A stretch of 55,363 nucleotides of DNA from NCBI GenBank assembly GCA_016764915.1, contig JAESQY010000187.1:1-55363 (forward strand), in the 5' to 3' direction. Positions 19,578-28,732 of this stretch are shown piece by piece. The stretch comes from Aliivibrio sp. Lineage in GTDB: Bacteria > Pseudomonadota > Gammaproteobacteria > Enterobacterales > Vibrionaceae. The notes under the pieces are model-generated. The model was given only the letters and a program-made list of their open reading frames with translations, was not told where the DNA came from and ran no database searches. The translations under genes were made by a program, and so were the position numbers. Position 1 is the stretch's first letter, and every line of letters begins with the position of its first letter.

Positions 19578-20897
19578 ATGAAAAGTACTTTTGCGCGAAC
19601 TCTTTTTCTACTAGGCAGCTTGCTAATTGTGAGCCAGATATTCTCATACCTGGTAGTGCTTAACTATGCGCTGTTGCCAAGTGTTAAGCAGTTTAATCGA
19701 ATTCTAGGTTATGAAATACGATTGATGCTGGCAGAAGATCTTGAGCTGAAAAATGGCAGCAAAATACATTTAGACCAACCTCTTAGGCGTCACCTATTGG
19801 AACAGCTTGGTGTGACCCTACATACCCCCAGCGATGCACTGGTTCAGCATGAATATCAAAAAGCGACCGTTATCGACTTTCTCAGCGAAGATATGAGTAA
19901 AGAGCTGAAGTCCCATACTCAAGTTAGCCTTGTGCTGGGTGTAGACAGTTATGTGTTGTGGGTGAAGTGTGATGCGATGCCTGGATTTTTGATGCGCATC
20001 CCTCTGTCTGAGCTGCACGAAGATGATTTTCAGCCACTATTTCGTTATAGTTTGATCATTGCCTTCCTAGTTATCGCTGGTGGTTGGCTGTTCATTCGTT
20101 TGCAAAACAGACCGTTGGTCACCTTAGCTGAAGCGGCAAAACGAGTGGGTAAAGGTGAAGTGCCAGCGGAAATCCCTGAAAAAGGTGCCTCAGAAATTCG
20201 AGCGGTGACTTCAGCATTTAATCAAATGACCCGAGGTATTCAAAAGTTAGAAGATGATCGCGCTCTATTAATGTCAGGGGTAAGCCATGATCTACGAACG
20301 CCATTAACCCGTATTCGTTTAGCCACTGAAATGATGTCACCTAAAGAGAGCTATCTTGCAGAGAGTATGATCAAAGATACGGAAGAGTGTAATGAGATCA
20401 TCAGTCAGTTTATGGATTATTTAAAACCGGCCACCGCACAGAGTTTCTCTTCGTTAGACATCAATGAATTAGTCAATGAAATTGCAATATCTGAAGGGGG
20501 TTATGAGCGAGAAATTGAGGTTAACCTGACTCCTCTTCCTAAATATGTTTATGGCAATGCCATTGCGGTGAAACGTGCGATTACCAATTTAGTCACCAAC
20601 GCGATTCGTTACAGTGATGGCATGATAGTGATCACTACCCAAGTTACCGACGATGAGCAGATGGCTGTGGTGAGTATTAAAGACTTCGGTCCGGGCATCG
20701 CATTAGAGCAGCAACAATCTGTATTTGAACCTTTTACTCGTGGAGATAGCGCGCGAGGCAGTGAAGGCACTGGATTGGGTCTAGCTATCGTAAAACGTAT
20801 TATCACTCATCATAATGGCACTATATCGTTGAGCAACCACAGCGAAGGTGGTCTGGATATTCGGTTAATGTTGCCTTTTGAAAATGAGGTCAATTAA
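19578..20897 (+). CDS. envZ: Osmosensor histidine kinase EnvZ
   Basis: Inner-membrane sensor kinase and phosphatase for OmpR. The 439-residue protein has two membrane segments (about 10-33 and 156-174), a periplasmic domain of about 120 residues, a HAMP linker (about 175-228), the dimerisation/phosphotransfer helix with His237 in [10 protein letters not shown], and a HATPase domain with N, G1 (DFGPG) and G2 (GTGLGLA) boxes. It ends six bases before the convergent recG stop, and no terminator is visible between them. Confidence 0.95.
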   Translation: MKSTFARTLFLLGSLLIVSQIFSYLVVLNYALLPSVKQFNRILGYEIRLMLAEDLELKNGSKIHLDQPLRRHLLEQLGVTLHTPSDALVQHEYQKATVIDFLSEDMSKELKSHTQVSLVLGVDSYVLWVKCDAMPGFLMRIPLSELHEDDFQPLFRYSLIIAFLVIAGGWLFIRLQNRPLVTLAEAAKRVGKGEVPAEIPEKGASEIRAVTSAFNQMTRGIQKLEDDRALLMSGVSHDLRTPLTRIRLATEMMSPKESYLAESMIKDTEECNEIISQFMDYLKPATAQSFSSLDINELVNEIAISEGGYEREIEVNLTPLPKYVYGNAIAVKRAITNLVTNAIRYSDGMIVITTQVTDDEQMAVVSIKDFGPGIALEQQQSVFEPFTRGDSARGSEGTGLGLAIVKRIITHHNGTISLSNHSEGGLDIRLMLPFENEVN

Positions 20898-20903
20898 CCT
20901 TAT

Positions 20904-22988
20904 TTATGCATTGGAGTAGATATCTTTCTCTCCAACCCAACGCTGAATGATCGCTTGAGCATTGCCTGGATAGTTCTCATGTATATGACGAGCCATACGC
21001 TGCACTTCTGGAATTAGGCGTTGATCTCGTACTAGGTCAGCGATTTTAAAATCAGCAACTCCAGTCTGTTTGGTGCCAAGTAACTCTCCCGGCCCTCTGA
21101 TCTCTAAATCTTTCTGCGCAATCACAAAACCGTCATTACTCTCACGAAGAACCCCTAATCGTTTTTGTGCAGTTTTTGATAACGGTGCATGGTAGAGCAA
21201 TACGCAGTGGCTGGCGACCGTGCCTCGACCCACCCGACCACGCAGTTGATGCAGTTGAGCAAGGCCTAGACGTTCTGGGTTCTCTATGATCATTAAACTG
21301 GAGTTTGGTACATCTACCCCCACCTCAATCACTGTGGTGGCGACCAGCAAGTGTAATTCACCCGCTTTAAATTTTTGCATGACCGCTTGTTTTTCCGCAG
21401 ATTTCATCCGTCCATGCACTAAACCAATGTTGAGTTCAGGTAACAGTAGCGTTAACTCTTCCGCCGTTATTTCAGCGGCTTGCGCTTCTAAAAGTTCAGA
21501 CTCATCAATTAAGGTACAGACCCAATACGCTTGTCGCCCGTCATTGGTGCAGGCGGCTCGTACTTTTTCGATAATATCTCGGCGACGGGTATCTGGAAGT
21601 GCAATGGTTTGAATCGGGGTTCTTCCAGGAGGAAGCTCATCAATAACCGAGGTGACGAGATCGGCATAGGCGGTCATGGCCAGAGTTCGAGGGATCGGTG
21701 TTGCGGTCATGATCAATTGGTGTGGAAAGACACCCTGTTTCTCGCCTTTTGCACGCAGTTCTAACCGCTGATGCACACCAAATCGGTGTTGCTCATCAAT
21801 AATCACTAAGGCCAAATTATGAAATTCGACATGCTCTTGAAAGAGGGCGTGAGTGCCCACCACCATCTTGGCACTGCCGTCAGCAATGCTGGATAACTGA
21901 TTCTGTTTTGCTTTGTTTGTTAACTTTCCAGCTAACCAGCCAACTTTTATGCCCATAGGCTCAAGCCAAGTTGCAAAGTTAATGGCGTGCTGCTCAGCGA
22001 GCAGTTCAGTGGGCGCCATTAATGCGACTTGATAACCATGTTCAATCGCTCTCACTGCAGCTAAGGCGGCTACTAAGGTCTTTCCAGATCCAACATCACC
22101 TTGCACTAAGCGCATCATCGGATGAGGTTTAGTTAGATCATCTTCAACCTCTTTCACGACTCGCTGCTGGGCGTTGGTTGGAGTAAATGGCAATTGCTGC
22201 AGCAGCTGCTGTTTTAAGTGGCTGGTTTCAGGCAATGCATACGAGCGATCTTGTTGACCTTTACTGCGAACGGCCAGCATAGAGAGATTTTGAGCCAATA
22301 ACTCCTCCATGATAAGACGCTGCTGTGCTGGGTGCTTACCTTGGTCAAATTGATCCATATCGAGCGGTGGTGTTGGTCGATGGATGGTGTGCAGTGCTGC
22401 AGATAATGTGATTTGATTATTATAGAGTCCAGCCGGTAATAACTCACTCACCGCTGTTTTATCAAGCAACAGTAGAGCTTGATCAGTAATACTGCGAAGG
22501 GTCGTTTGGCGCAGTCCCTCAGTGGTTGGGTAGACTGGCGTGAGCGTTTGAGGCTGCTCAGAGTGGTCGTCTGATGAAGTCTGAAAGTGGTAGTCAGGGT
22601 GAACAATCTCTAAACCGCTCATGCCTCTTTTCACCTCACCAAAGGCGTGTATGGATTTACCTTCAGAAAAACTGTTCTTCATTCCGGCGTTAAAATTGAA
22701 AAAGCGTAACGCTACGGTGCCATTACCGTCGCTGATTTTTACTGTCAGCATCTTTTTACGACCGAAATGGGTGTCGCAACTCATCACCGTTCCCTGTACG
22801 GCAACCACAATACCTGCGTGCAGCTGAGACATTGGCCACACACGGGTTCGATCTTCGTAGCGCAAAGGGAGATGGAATAGCAGATCTTGAACCGAGTGCA
22901 AGCCCACTTTTGCCAGCTTCTCTGCAACTTTGGCGCCAACGCCAGCAAGTGCTGTCAGGGGAACTGCGGATAAAATCTGATTAGACAT
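20904..22988 (-). CDS. recG: ATP-dependent DNA helicase RecG
   Basis: Branch-migrating helicase that remodels stalled forks and Holliday junctions. The 694-residue protein has the N-terminal wedge/OB domain (about 1-160), Walker A GDVGSGKT (about 297-304), the DEQH box IIDEQHRFG (about 400), motif III MTATPIPRT, and C-terminal motifs V-VI ending in the QLRGRVGRG segment. Length equals E. coli RecG within one residue. It is last in the gmk-rpoZ-spoT-trmH-recG cluster, 12 bases after trmH. Confidence 0.96.
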   Translation of the reverse strand: MSNQILSAVPLTALAGVGAKVAEKLAKVGLHSVQDLLFHLPLRYEDRTRVWPMSQLHAGIVVAVQGTVMSCDTHFGRKKMLTVKISDGNGTVALRFFNFNAGMKNSFSEGKSIHAFGEVKRGMSGLEIVHPDYHFQTSSDDHSEQPQTLTPVYPTTEGLRQTTLRSITDQALLLLDKTAVSELLPAGLYNNQITLSAALHTIHRPTPPLDMDQFDQGKHPAQQRLIMEELLAQNLSMLAVRSKGQQDRSYALPETSHLKQQLLQQLPFTPTNAQQRVVKEVEDDLTKPHPMMRLVQGDVGSGKTLVAALAAVRAIEHGYQVALMAPTELLAEQHAINFATWLEPMGIKVGWLAGKLTNKAKQNQLSSIADGSAKMVVGTHALFQEHVEFHNLALVIIDEQHRFGVHQRLELRAKGEKQGVFPHQLIMTATPIPRTLAMTAYADLVTSVIDELPPGRTPIQTIALPDTRRRDIIEKVRAACTNDGRQAYWVCTLIDESELLEAQAAEITAEELTLLLPELNIGLVHGRMKSAEKQAVMQKFKAGELHLLVATTVIEVGVDVPNSSLMIIENPERLGLAQLHQLRGRVGRGTVASHCVLLYHAPLSKTAQKRLGVLRESNDGFVIAQKDLEIRGPGELLGTKQTGVADFKIADLVRDQRLIPEVQRMARHIHENYPGNAQAIIQRWVGEKDIYSNA

Positions 22989-23000
22989 TCACGCTCCTTG

Positions 23001-23711
23001 TTACCGTTTACGGATCTTTTTCGGTTTGATGGCTTGCATCTCTGCCCACCACGCCTCATCGGCAACGATCTGTCCAATCTCGTCCAGTTTAGGTATGAGT
23101 AACCCTTTACGTTTAGCGACTTTTGCCAGTACAGGATGACCCCGTTCGAACAGTATTTTGTTGACCACATCATCAGGTAGGTCGGTTTTACTTTTGTTGT
23201 ACATGCCCGCCAGTTCTCTTTGACGTTGCGCTTCATAAAGAATAAGGGCGCTGGCAACCGAGACATTCAAAGACTGTACCATACCGACCATAGGGATGAT
23301 GATGTCTTGATCGGCTAATGCGAGCGCCTTCTTAGAGATGCCGGTTTTTTCACTGCCCAGAATAATGGCCGTCGGTTTGGTGTAGTCAATCTCACGAAAG
23401 TCGACAGCACACTCTGATAGATTGGTCGCCAACACTTGCATGCCTTGATCTTTTAAGTGACCAATGGCGCTAGTAATGTCTTTATGAGTATCTACTTCAA
23501 CCCAATTACGAGCTCCCGCCGAGGTGTGACTGAGGGTGCGCATCTGTTGTGTTGGCCATACCGCATGAATTTTATGAACACCAGTAGCATCAGCGGTTCG
23601 GATGATGGCTGAGACATTATTGGGCTTATGGACCTCTTCTAAACACAGAGTAAGATCAATCTGTCTTGATGAGAGTACGGAAGTGATGCGCTGATAACGT
23701 TCTAGATTCAT
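23001..23711 (-). CDS. trmH: tRNA (guanosine(18)-2'-O)-methyltransferase TrmH
   Basis: SPOUT-class enzyme methylating the 2'-OH of G18 in tRNA. The 236-residue protein has the SpoU motifs: NVSAIIRTADATGV (about 30-43), ILGSEKTGIS (about 116-125) and the knot motif QSLNVSVASALILYEAQRQR (about 146-165). The C-terminal extension ends in a basic tail (KPKKIRKR). Start and spacing suggest co-transcription with recG. The hairpin just upstream (23764-23788) may separate it from spoT. Confidence 0.94.
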   Translation of the reverse strand: MNLERYQRITSVLSSRQIDLTLCLEEVHKPNNVSAIIRTADATGVHKIHAVWPTQQMRTLSHTSAGARNWVEVDTHKDITSAIGHLKDQGMQVLATNLSECAVDFREIDYTKPTAIILGSEKTGISKKALALADQDIIIPMVGMVQSLNVSVASALILYEAQRQRELAGMYNKSKTDLPDDVVNKILFERGHPVLAKVAKRKGLLIPKLDEIGQIVADEAWWAEMQAIKPKKIRKR

Positions 23712-23763
23712 AATGTTTGGCTAATCGTTAATTAAGAGTGGCTTGAAACAGGGTGTTTATAAT

Positions 23764-23788
23764 GAAAAATGCGCCCGGTAAGAGCGCA
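23764..23788 (-). terminator. Intrinsic terminator after spoT
   Basis: Read on the - strand: TGCGCTC, loop TTACC, GGGCGCA, then five T. The stem is 7 bp with one G-T pair. It lies in the 98-base gap between spoT and trmH, so it would cut down read-through into trmH-recG. Confidence 0.7.
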
Positions 23789-23809
23789 AGTTTTAAAATG
23801 TACAGCGGA

Positions 23810-25924
23810 TCAATTCTTTCGTCGTCGTACTTTTAATACCAGAGGCATGACGCGAATACGGCGCATGATTTCAGCTAAGTGCACACGGTCTTTAACGGTT
23901 AATTCAACCGTGACGGCATACAAACGGCCATCTTTCTCTTCTGTAGAGATACTGCGTATATTCGAGCCAGTACTTGCAATAACACTGGTTAAACCGGCTA
24001 ACACACCTTGGTTGTTGTGCAGTTCAACTTTGAGGGTAGTAACAAACTCTTGTTCAAATTCATCTGCCCACTCTACACCCATATATTTATCGGGTTCTTT
24101 TGGATAACCGCGGACATTGGCACAATCTTCCATATGAACCACCAGACCGCGACCGGGACTAACATGAGCAATAATGTGGTCACCAGGAAGTGGCTGACAA
24201 CAATTAGCAAAAGTCAGTAGAATACCTTCTGCACCACGAATGGGCAGTTTTCTACCTGAGATTGAGTTGCTCTCTTGTTCAGTTAACTCATCTGAATTAC
24301 CTAACAAGCGACGTGCAATCACAATACTCATCAATTCACCTAAACCAATGGATGCTAATAAATCTTCTTGGCTTTCAAGCCTTAGATCCGTGAGTACATT
24401 GTTGAGATTCTCAGCGTTAATTTCATCAATCGCCACTTTCCCCAGAGCATGATTAAGCAGTCTTCTTCCAAGAATAACGGAATCTTCTCGGCGAAGGGTT
24501 TTCAGGCTTTGACGAATATTAGTACGAGCACGAGCAGTGACCACATAGTTAAGCCAAGCCGCGTTAGGCCTTGCACCCGGCGCACTGATGATCTCGATAG
24601 TTTGACCATTTTTAAGGGGTTTACTTAACGGATAAGGTTGGCGATTGACTTTAGCACCAACACAAGTACTGCCTACATCAGAGTGCAGAGAGTAGGCAAA
24701 ATCGACGGCGGTTGCCCCTACCGGAAGCTCGAAAATACGGCCCTTTGGTGTGAACACATATATTTCATCAGGGAACAGCTCAGATTTAACATTTTCGATA
24801 AATTCAAATGAGTTACCCGCACTCTGCTGCAGCTCTAATAAACTTTGCATCCAGCGTTGGGCTCGAATTTGAGAGGTGGTGCCGGACTTGTCACCATCTT
24901 TATAAGACCAGTGAGCTGCCACACCTTTGTTGGCCATCTGCTCCATGTCATCAGTACGGATTTGCACTTCAACAGGCACGCCGTGTGGCCCAACCATTGA
25001 AGTATGTAGAGACTGATAGCCATTGGCTTTAGGTACCGCGATGTAATCTTTTACTTTTCCAGGGCGAGGTTTATAGAGGTTATGTACCTGTCCAAGAATT
25101 CGATAGCAGGTATCTACATCTTCAACAATGACTCTAAAAGCATAGATATCCATAATGGTGTGGAATCTCTGCTCTTTGTTTTTCATTTTTTGGTAGATAG
25201 AGAACAAGTTCTTCTCTCTGCCTAATACCGTGCCCTTGATGCCAGCTTCTTCAATACGCCCTTCAATTTCAGAGTGAATTTTATGAATCATCTCTTTTCG
25301 ATTGCCACGCGCTGATTTAACAACTTCTTTAAGCACTCGATAACGATTTGGATAGAGGGCTTCAAAACCTAACTCTTCAAGTTCAGTTTTGATGTTATGG
25401 ATGCCTAATCGATGGGCAAGAGGAGAGAAGATTTCTAAGGTTTCACGTGCAATGCGGCGACGTTTGTCAGGTCGTAGTGCACCGAGTGTTCTCATGTTAT
25501 GAGTGCGGTCAGCCAGTTTAATCAGAATGACGCGAATATCATGAACCATGGCCATGATCATTTTACGAAAGTTTTCTGCTTGGGCTTCTTTACGATCTCT
25601 AAACTTTAATTTATCCAGTTTTGAGACGCCATCGACCAACTCGGCAACGGTTTTACCAAATTGCTCAGCAAGATCTTCTTTGCTGACGGGGGTATCTTCA
25701 ATGACATCGTGCAAAAGCGCGGCCATAAGAGACTCATGATCAAGACGCATCTCTGCCAGAATAAGTGAGACAGCGACAGGGTGAATAATATAGGGTTCAC
25801 CGCTAGAACGAGTCTGTCCTTCGTGCGCTTCTCTTGCTACAAGGTAAGATCGACGCAGAGCCTCAATTTGAGGCTCTGAAAGGTATTCTTGGGCAACATC
25901 TTTTAGGCTATCGAATAAATACAA
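23810..25924 (-). CDS. spoT: Bifunctional (p)ppGpp synthetase/hydrolase SpoT
   Basis: Makes and mainly degrades the alarmone (p)ppGpp in response to carbon, lipid and other starvation. The 704-residue protein has an N-terminal HD hydrolase domain (HPVAVSLILA, HDVIEDT, about 45-150), a synthetase domain (about 235-350; VPKANGYQSLHTSM), a TGS domain (about 385-445) and a C-terminal ACT domain (about 630-704). The intact HD residues (HDVIED, KLADRTHNM) mark it as SpoT and not RelA. It lies 42 bases after rpoZ. Confidence 0.96.
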   Translation of the reverse strand: MYLFDSLKDVAQEYLSEPQIEALRRSYLVAREAHEGQTRSSGEPYIIHPVAVSLILAEMRLDHESLMAALLHDVIEDTPVSKEDLAEQFGKTVAELVDGVSKLDKLKFRDRKEAQAENFRKMIMAMVHDIRVILIKLADRTHNMRTLGALRPDKRRRIARETLEIFSPLAHRLGIHNIKTELEELGFEALYPNRYRVLKEVVKSARGNRKEMIHKIHSEIEGRIEEAGIKGTVLGREKNLFSIYQKMKNKEQRFHTIMDIYAFRVIVEDVDTCYRILGQVHNLYKPRPGKVKDYIAVPKANGYQSLHTSMVGPHGVPVEVQIRTDDMEQMANKGVAAHWSYKDGDKSGTTSQIRAQRWMQSLLELQQSAGNSFEFIENVKSELFPDEIYVFTPKGRIFELPVGATAVDFAYSLHSDVGSTCVGAKVNRQPYPLSKPLKNGQTIEIISAPGARPNAAWLNYVVTARARTNIRQSLKTLRREDSVILGRRLLNHALGKVAIDEINAENLNNVLTDLRLESQEDLLASIGLGELMSIVIARRLLGNSDELTEQESNSISGRKLPIRGAEGILLTFANCCQPLPGDHIIAHVSPGRGLVVHMEDCANVRGYPKEPDKYMGVEWADEFEQEFVTTLKVELHNNQGVLAGLTSVIASTGSNIRSISTEEKDGRLYAVTVELTVKDRVHLAEIMRRIRVMPLVLKVRRRKN

Positions 25925-25966
25925 ACTTAGGCTCGGTATCCGTAATGTTGAACAGGGGTTGCCGTA

Positions 25967-26239
25967 TTAGCGAGGCAACGTAATTGAGCTAACAGCAGCA
26001 AGTTCAGCAGCATCTTGCTCTTGTTGCTCTTGACGCTCACGAGCATCCAACACATCTTTAGTGATTAAACCTTCTTCGATTTCACGAAGAGCAATAACAG
26101 TTGGTTTATCATTCTCTTCAGGAACCAAGGCATCCTTTCCGCCAGTCTGCATTTGACGAGCGCGACGAGAAGAGATAAGTACTAAGTCGAAGCGGTTGCC
26201 GATTTTTTCAACAGCGTCTTGAACGGTTACGCGTGCCAT
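25967..26239 (-). CDS. rpoZ: RNA polymerase omega subunit RpoZ
   Basis: Small RNA polymerase subunit that helps assemble beta' and contributes to the ppGpp site. I start it at the ATG complementing 26237-26239, because GGAG lies six bases upstream and the N-terminus [19 protein letters not shown] is the family standard; a TTG four codons upstream lies on the ribosome site. This gives 90 residues. It lies between gmk and spoT, the usual gamma-proteobacterial order. Confidence 0.96.
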   Translation of the reverse strand: MARVTVQDAVEKIGNRFDLVLISSRRARQMQTGGKDALVPEENDKPTVIALREIEEGLITKDVLDARERQEQQEQDAAELAAVSSITLPR

Positions 26240-26361
26240 GAAGGACTCCAAAAATAATTAATTTAATATACGATGTAAAATTGTACAGAAATGTGGTGCC
26301 TATTACACTAAAAATATGATCACATCGATCTTTATGGATCGTTGTTACCTCTTTAGTAGCG

Positions 26362-26985
26362 TTATTCTGCCAATAAGCCTGATAACATACTGCTGTATTT
26401 AGCGGTCTGTTTATCTTGTTTTAATCTTTCCGCACGGATAATGGCTTTAAAATCCACAAGGGCAGCATCAAAATCATCATTCACAATGACATAGTTATAT
26501 TCATTGTAGTGTGAGATCTCTGATTTAGCCTTATCCATACGCTTTGCAATGACGGCCTCGCTATCCTGGCCGCGTGTATTTAATCGACGCTCCAGCTCCT
26601 CTTTTGACGGAGGTAAGATAAAGAGGCTTTTTGCTAAAGGCATCTGTTTGCGAATTTGACGAGCACCTTGCCAATCAATATCTAAAAATATATCGATGCC
26701 TTTATTTAGGTTATCTTCAATCCAAACACGAGATGTTCCGTAGTAATTACCGAAAACTTCAGCGTGTTCAAGAAAAACACCTTGTTCCATTAACTCTTCA
26801 AACTTCTCTTTGCCGATAAAGTGATAGTGAGAGCCATCCTCTTCACCAGGGCGCATGCCACGAGTAGTATGTGAAACGGAAACTTTCATGGCATAGGTCG
26901 GATTGGTTTCAATCAGTGCTGAAATCAAACTGGATTTACCCGCGCCACTTGGGGCTGATACGATGTAAAGTGTACCTTTGCTCAT
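26362..26985 (-). CDS. gmk: Guanylate kinase Gmk
   Basis: Phosphorylates GMP to GDP. Two ATGs lie two codons apart; I take the inner one (26985) since GGAA sits six bases before it and the product is then 207 residues, exactly the E. coli length. The P-loop [11 protein letters not shown] is at about 10-20, with the GMP-binding residues in [13 protein letters not shown] (about 36-48) and a lid region after 130. It is first in the gmk-rpoZ-spoT run and divergent from the Kdo kinase gene. Confidence 0.95.
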   Translation of the reverse strand: MSKGTLYIVSAPSGAGKSSLISALIETNPTYAMKVSVSHTTRGMRPGEEDGSHYHFIGKEKFEELMEQGVFLEHAEVFGNYYGTSRVWIEDNLNKGIDIFLDIDWQGARQIRKQMPLAKSLFILPPSKEELERRLNTRGQDSEAVIAKRMDKAKSEISHYNEYNYVIVNDDFDAALVDFKAIIRAERLKQDKQTAKYSSMLSGLLAE

Positions 26986-27124
26986 GGTCATTTCCGCTTA
27001 GAAATTAGGGAGGCGAAGATTAGCACGATCTTCGCAAAAATAGAATCAGAAGCTGTATTATTTGATTGAAGAAAAATTATGCGACAAGCCCTGATAAATG
27101 TAACATGTCATAGAACTATTTTAG

Positions 27125-27856
27125 GTGAAAACAGCTGATAAGTTAATGATGAAGAGAGTAATAAAAGAGAATCAAACCATTTGGTACGATGATAATCTAC
27201 TGACTGAAAGTCCTAACCGCTGTTTTGATCCTGAATACTGGCAACAAAACGGGAAAATAACGGGCAGCGCTGAGGGGCGTGGAACGACGTGGTTTATCAA
27301 TGCAGACAAAGTGGATGCAGCGCTGCGCCATTATCGTCGTGGTGGATTATTTGGAAAAATAGTGAGCGACCACTACCTATTTTTTGGTTGGAGCAAAACA
27401 CGCAGTTACCAAGAGTTTCAATTGCTTAATATGCTTATAGAAGCGGGTGTTAATGTCCCTCGGCCAATCGCAGCAAGAGCGGTAAAACGAACCTTTTGCT
27501 ATCAGGCGGATCTACTCAGTGAAAAAATTGCGGATGCCCGCGATTTAGTCTCTATCTTACAGAGCCAGTCATTAGACGCTGATGTGTATCGAAAAATAGG
27601 ACAAGAGATTCGCAAGATGCATGAAGCTCAGGTTAATCATACTGATCTGAATATCCACAACATATTGATAGATGCGGATAATAAAGTTTGGATCATTGAC
27701 TTTGATAAGTGCTCGAAGCAAACCGGAAATGAGTGGAAGAGCGGTAACTTAAAACGGTTAGAAAGGTCATTTGAGAAGGAGCGAGTGAAAAGGAGTATTC
27801 AGTTTCAATCGCTCGATATCGAACTCATTATGCAGGGCTATAAGAGAGAACAATAA
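27125..27856 (+). CDS. kdkA: 3-deoxy-D-manno-octulosonic acid kinase KdkA
   Basis: Phosphorylates position 4 of the single Kdo residue on lipid A, a step typical of Vibrio and Haemophilus LPS. The 243-residue protein shows the aminoglycoside-kinase-like fold: a nucleotide-binding N-lobe with RGGLFGK (about 72-78), the catalytic loop HTDLNIHNI (His172-Ile180) and the metal-binding IDFDKC (Asp192, Asp194). The start is uncertain: GTG 27125 has a poor ribosome site, and ATG 27146 or 27149 would shorten it by seven or eight residues and still keep the conserved NQTIWYDD region. It is divergent from gmk and convergent with the next gene (15-base gap). Confidence 0.88.
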   Translation: MKTADKLMMKRVIKENQTIWYDDNLLTESPNRCFDPEYWQQNGKITGSAEGRGTTWFINADKVDAALRHYRRGGLFGKIVSDHYLFFGWSKTRSYQEFQLLNMLIEAGVNVPRPIAARAVKRTFCYQADLLSEKIADARDLVSILQSQSLDADVYRKIGQEIRKMHEAQVNHTDLNIHNILIDADNKVWIIDFDKCSKQTGNEWKSGNLKRLERSFEKERVKRSIQFQSLDIELIMQGYKREQ

Positions 27857-27871
27857 CGAGCATGTTACTTG

Positions 27872-28696
27872 TTAAGGCTGCTCAAAAGCTTGATTGTAGC
27901 CATCGATAGCAACAGTTTCACCGTTTTTCACCGACTCGTTAAAGATCTCAGTGGCCTCTTTTAACCTTGGCAGCTCAGGGTGTATGACATGCAGCATGGT
28001 GGCTTTAAAGAATAGGTTTTTGACTCTCTTGCCCTTTTTTACCAGACGATACTCAATATCCGTGTCTTCCCCAACACTGGCGACTTCATAGCGGTTATTA
28101 AACCCATTGACTGATAATAGGTCGGCTTTAAATAGTGAGAAGTTACAACCGACAATGCTTTTATCTTTTCGATTAAGAAAACGAGAGAGCCGAGGATTGG
28201 TCACTCTAAGCCCTTTCTCTACATTTTTTCCTTTTCCGAGTAGATAGTGAAACAAAATAGTCGCTAAGTTGTCTTGAAAGAAGCTTTGTGGCGTGTTGGA
28301 TTGATGAAGTCTCTCTTTAAACATTTCAGCAAGGTCTACACGTCGACCATTTAAAATCAAACCGGATGAACTCTCATTAAGATGATCGGCAACAAAATGC
28401 TGCTGAGGAATACAGTCACCATCAATAAAGATGAGGTATTCGCTTTCAGCTAAACTGACCGATTTATTGAGAATTCGGTTTTTCCTAAAGCCTTGATCAC
28501 GCTGCGAGATATGCTTGATCGTTAACGATGAGACACTGATTTTGTCTGCTAGGTACTGTTGTGATTGTTCATTTGATCCATCATCAGCAATAATAACGTC
28601 AAACTGAGAATCTGCTTGTGATTCTAACGAAGTAATAATGATATCAAGTGCTTTAATATTATTGTAAAAAGAGATAATAACAGACGCTGAAAACAT
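27872..28696 (-). CDS. Family 2 glycosyltransferase
   Basis: GT-A fold glycosyltransferase of 274 residues, cytoplasmic, using a nucleotide sugar. The N-terminus SVIISFYNN and IADDGSN (about 36-42) form the nucleotide site, and FIDGDCIP (about 90-97) carries the DxD-type metal motif. Residues in VASVGEDTDIEYRL (about 203-216) give the galactosyltransferase-type C-terminal ED signature. Its position beside kdkA and upstream of nothing else but LPS-type genes suggests LPS core or surface-glycan work, but acceptor and donor cannot be read. It lies 36 bases downstream of the fusion gene on the same strand. Confidence 0.8.
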   Translation of the reverse strand: MFSASVIISFYNNIKALDIIITSLESQADSQFDVIIADDGSNEQSQQYLADKISVSSLTIKHISQRDQGFRKNRILNKSVSLAESEYLIFIDGDCIPQQHFVADHLNESSSGLILNGRRVDLAEMFKERLHQSNTPQSFFQDNLATILFHYLLGKGKNVEKGLRVTNPRLSRFLNRKDKSIVGCNFSLFKADLLSVNGFNNRYEVASVGEDTDIEYRLVKKGKRVKNLFFKATMLHVIHPELPRLKEATEIFNESVKNGETVAIDGYNQAFEQP

Positions 28697-28732
28697 GAAT
28701 ATCCTATAGTGTTCAATCGGGTGAATATGGGT

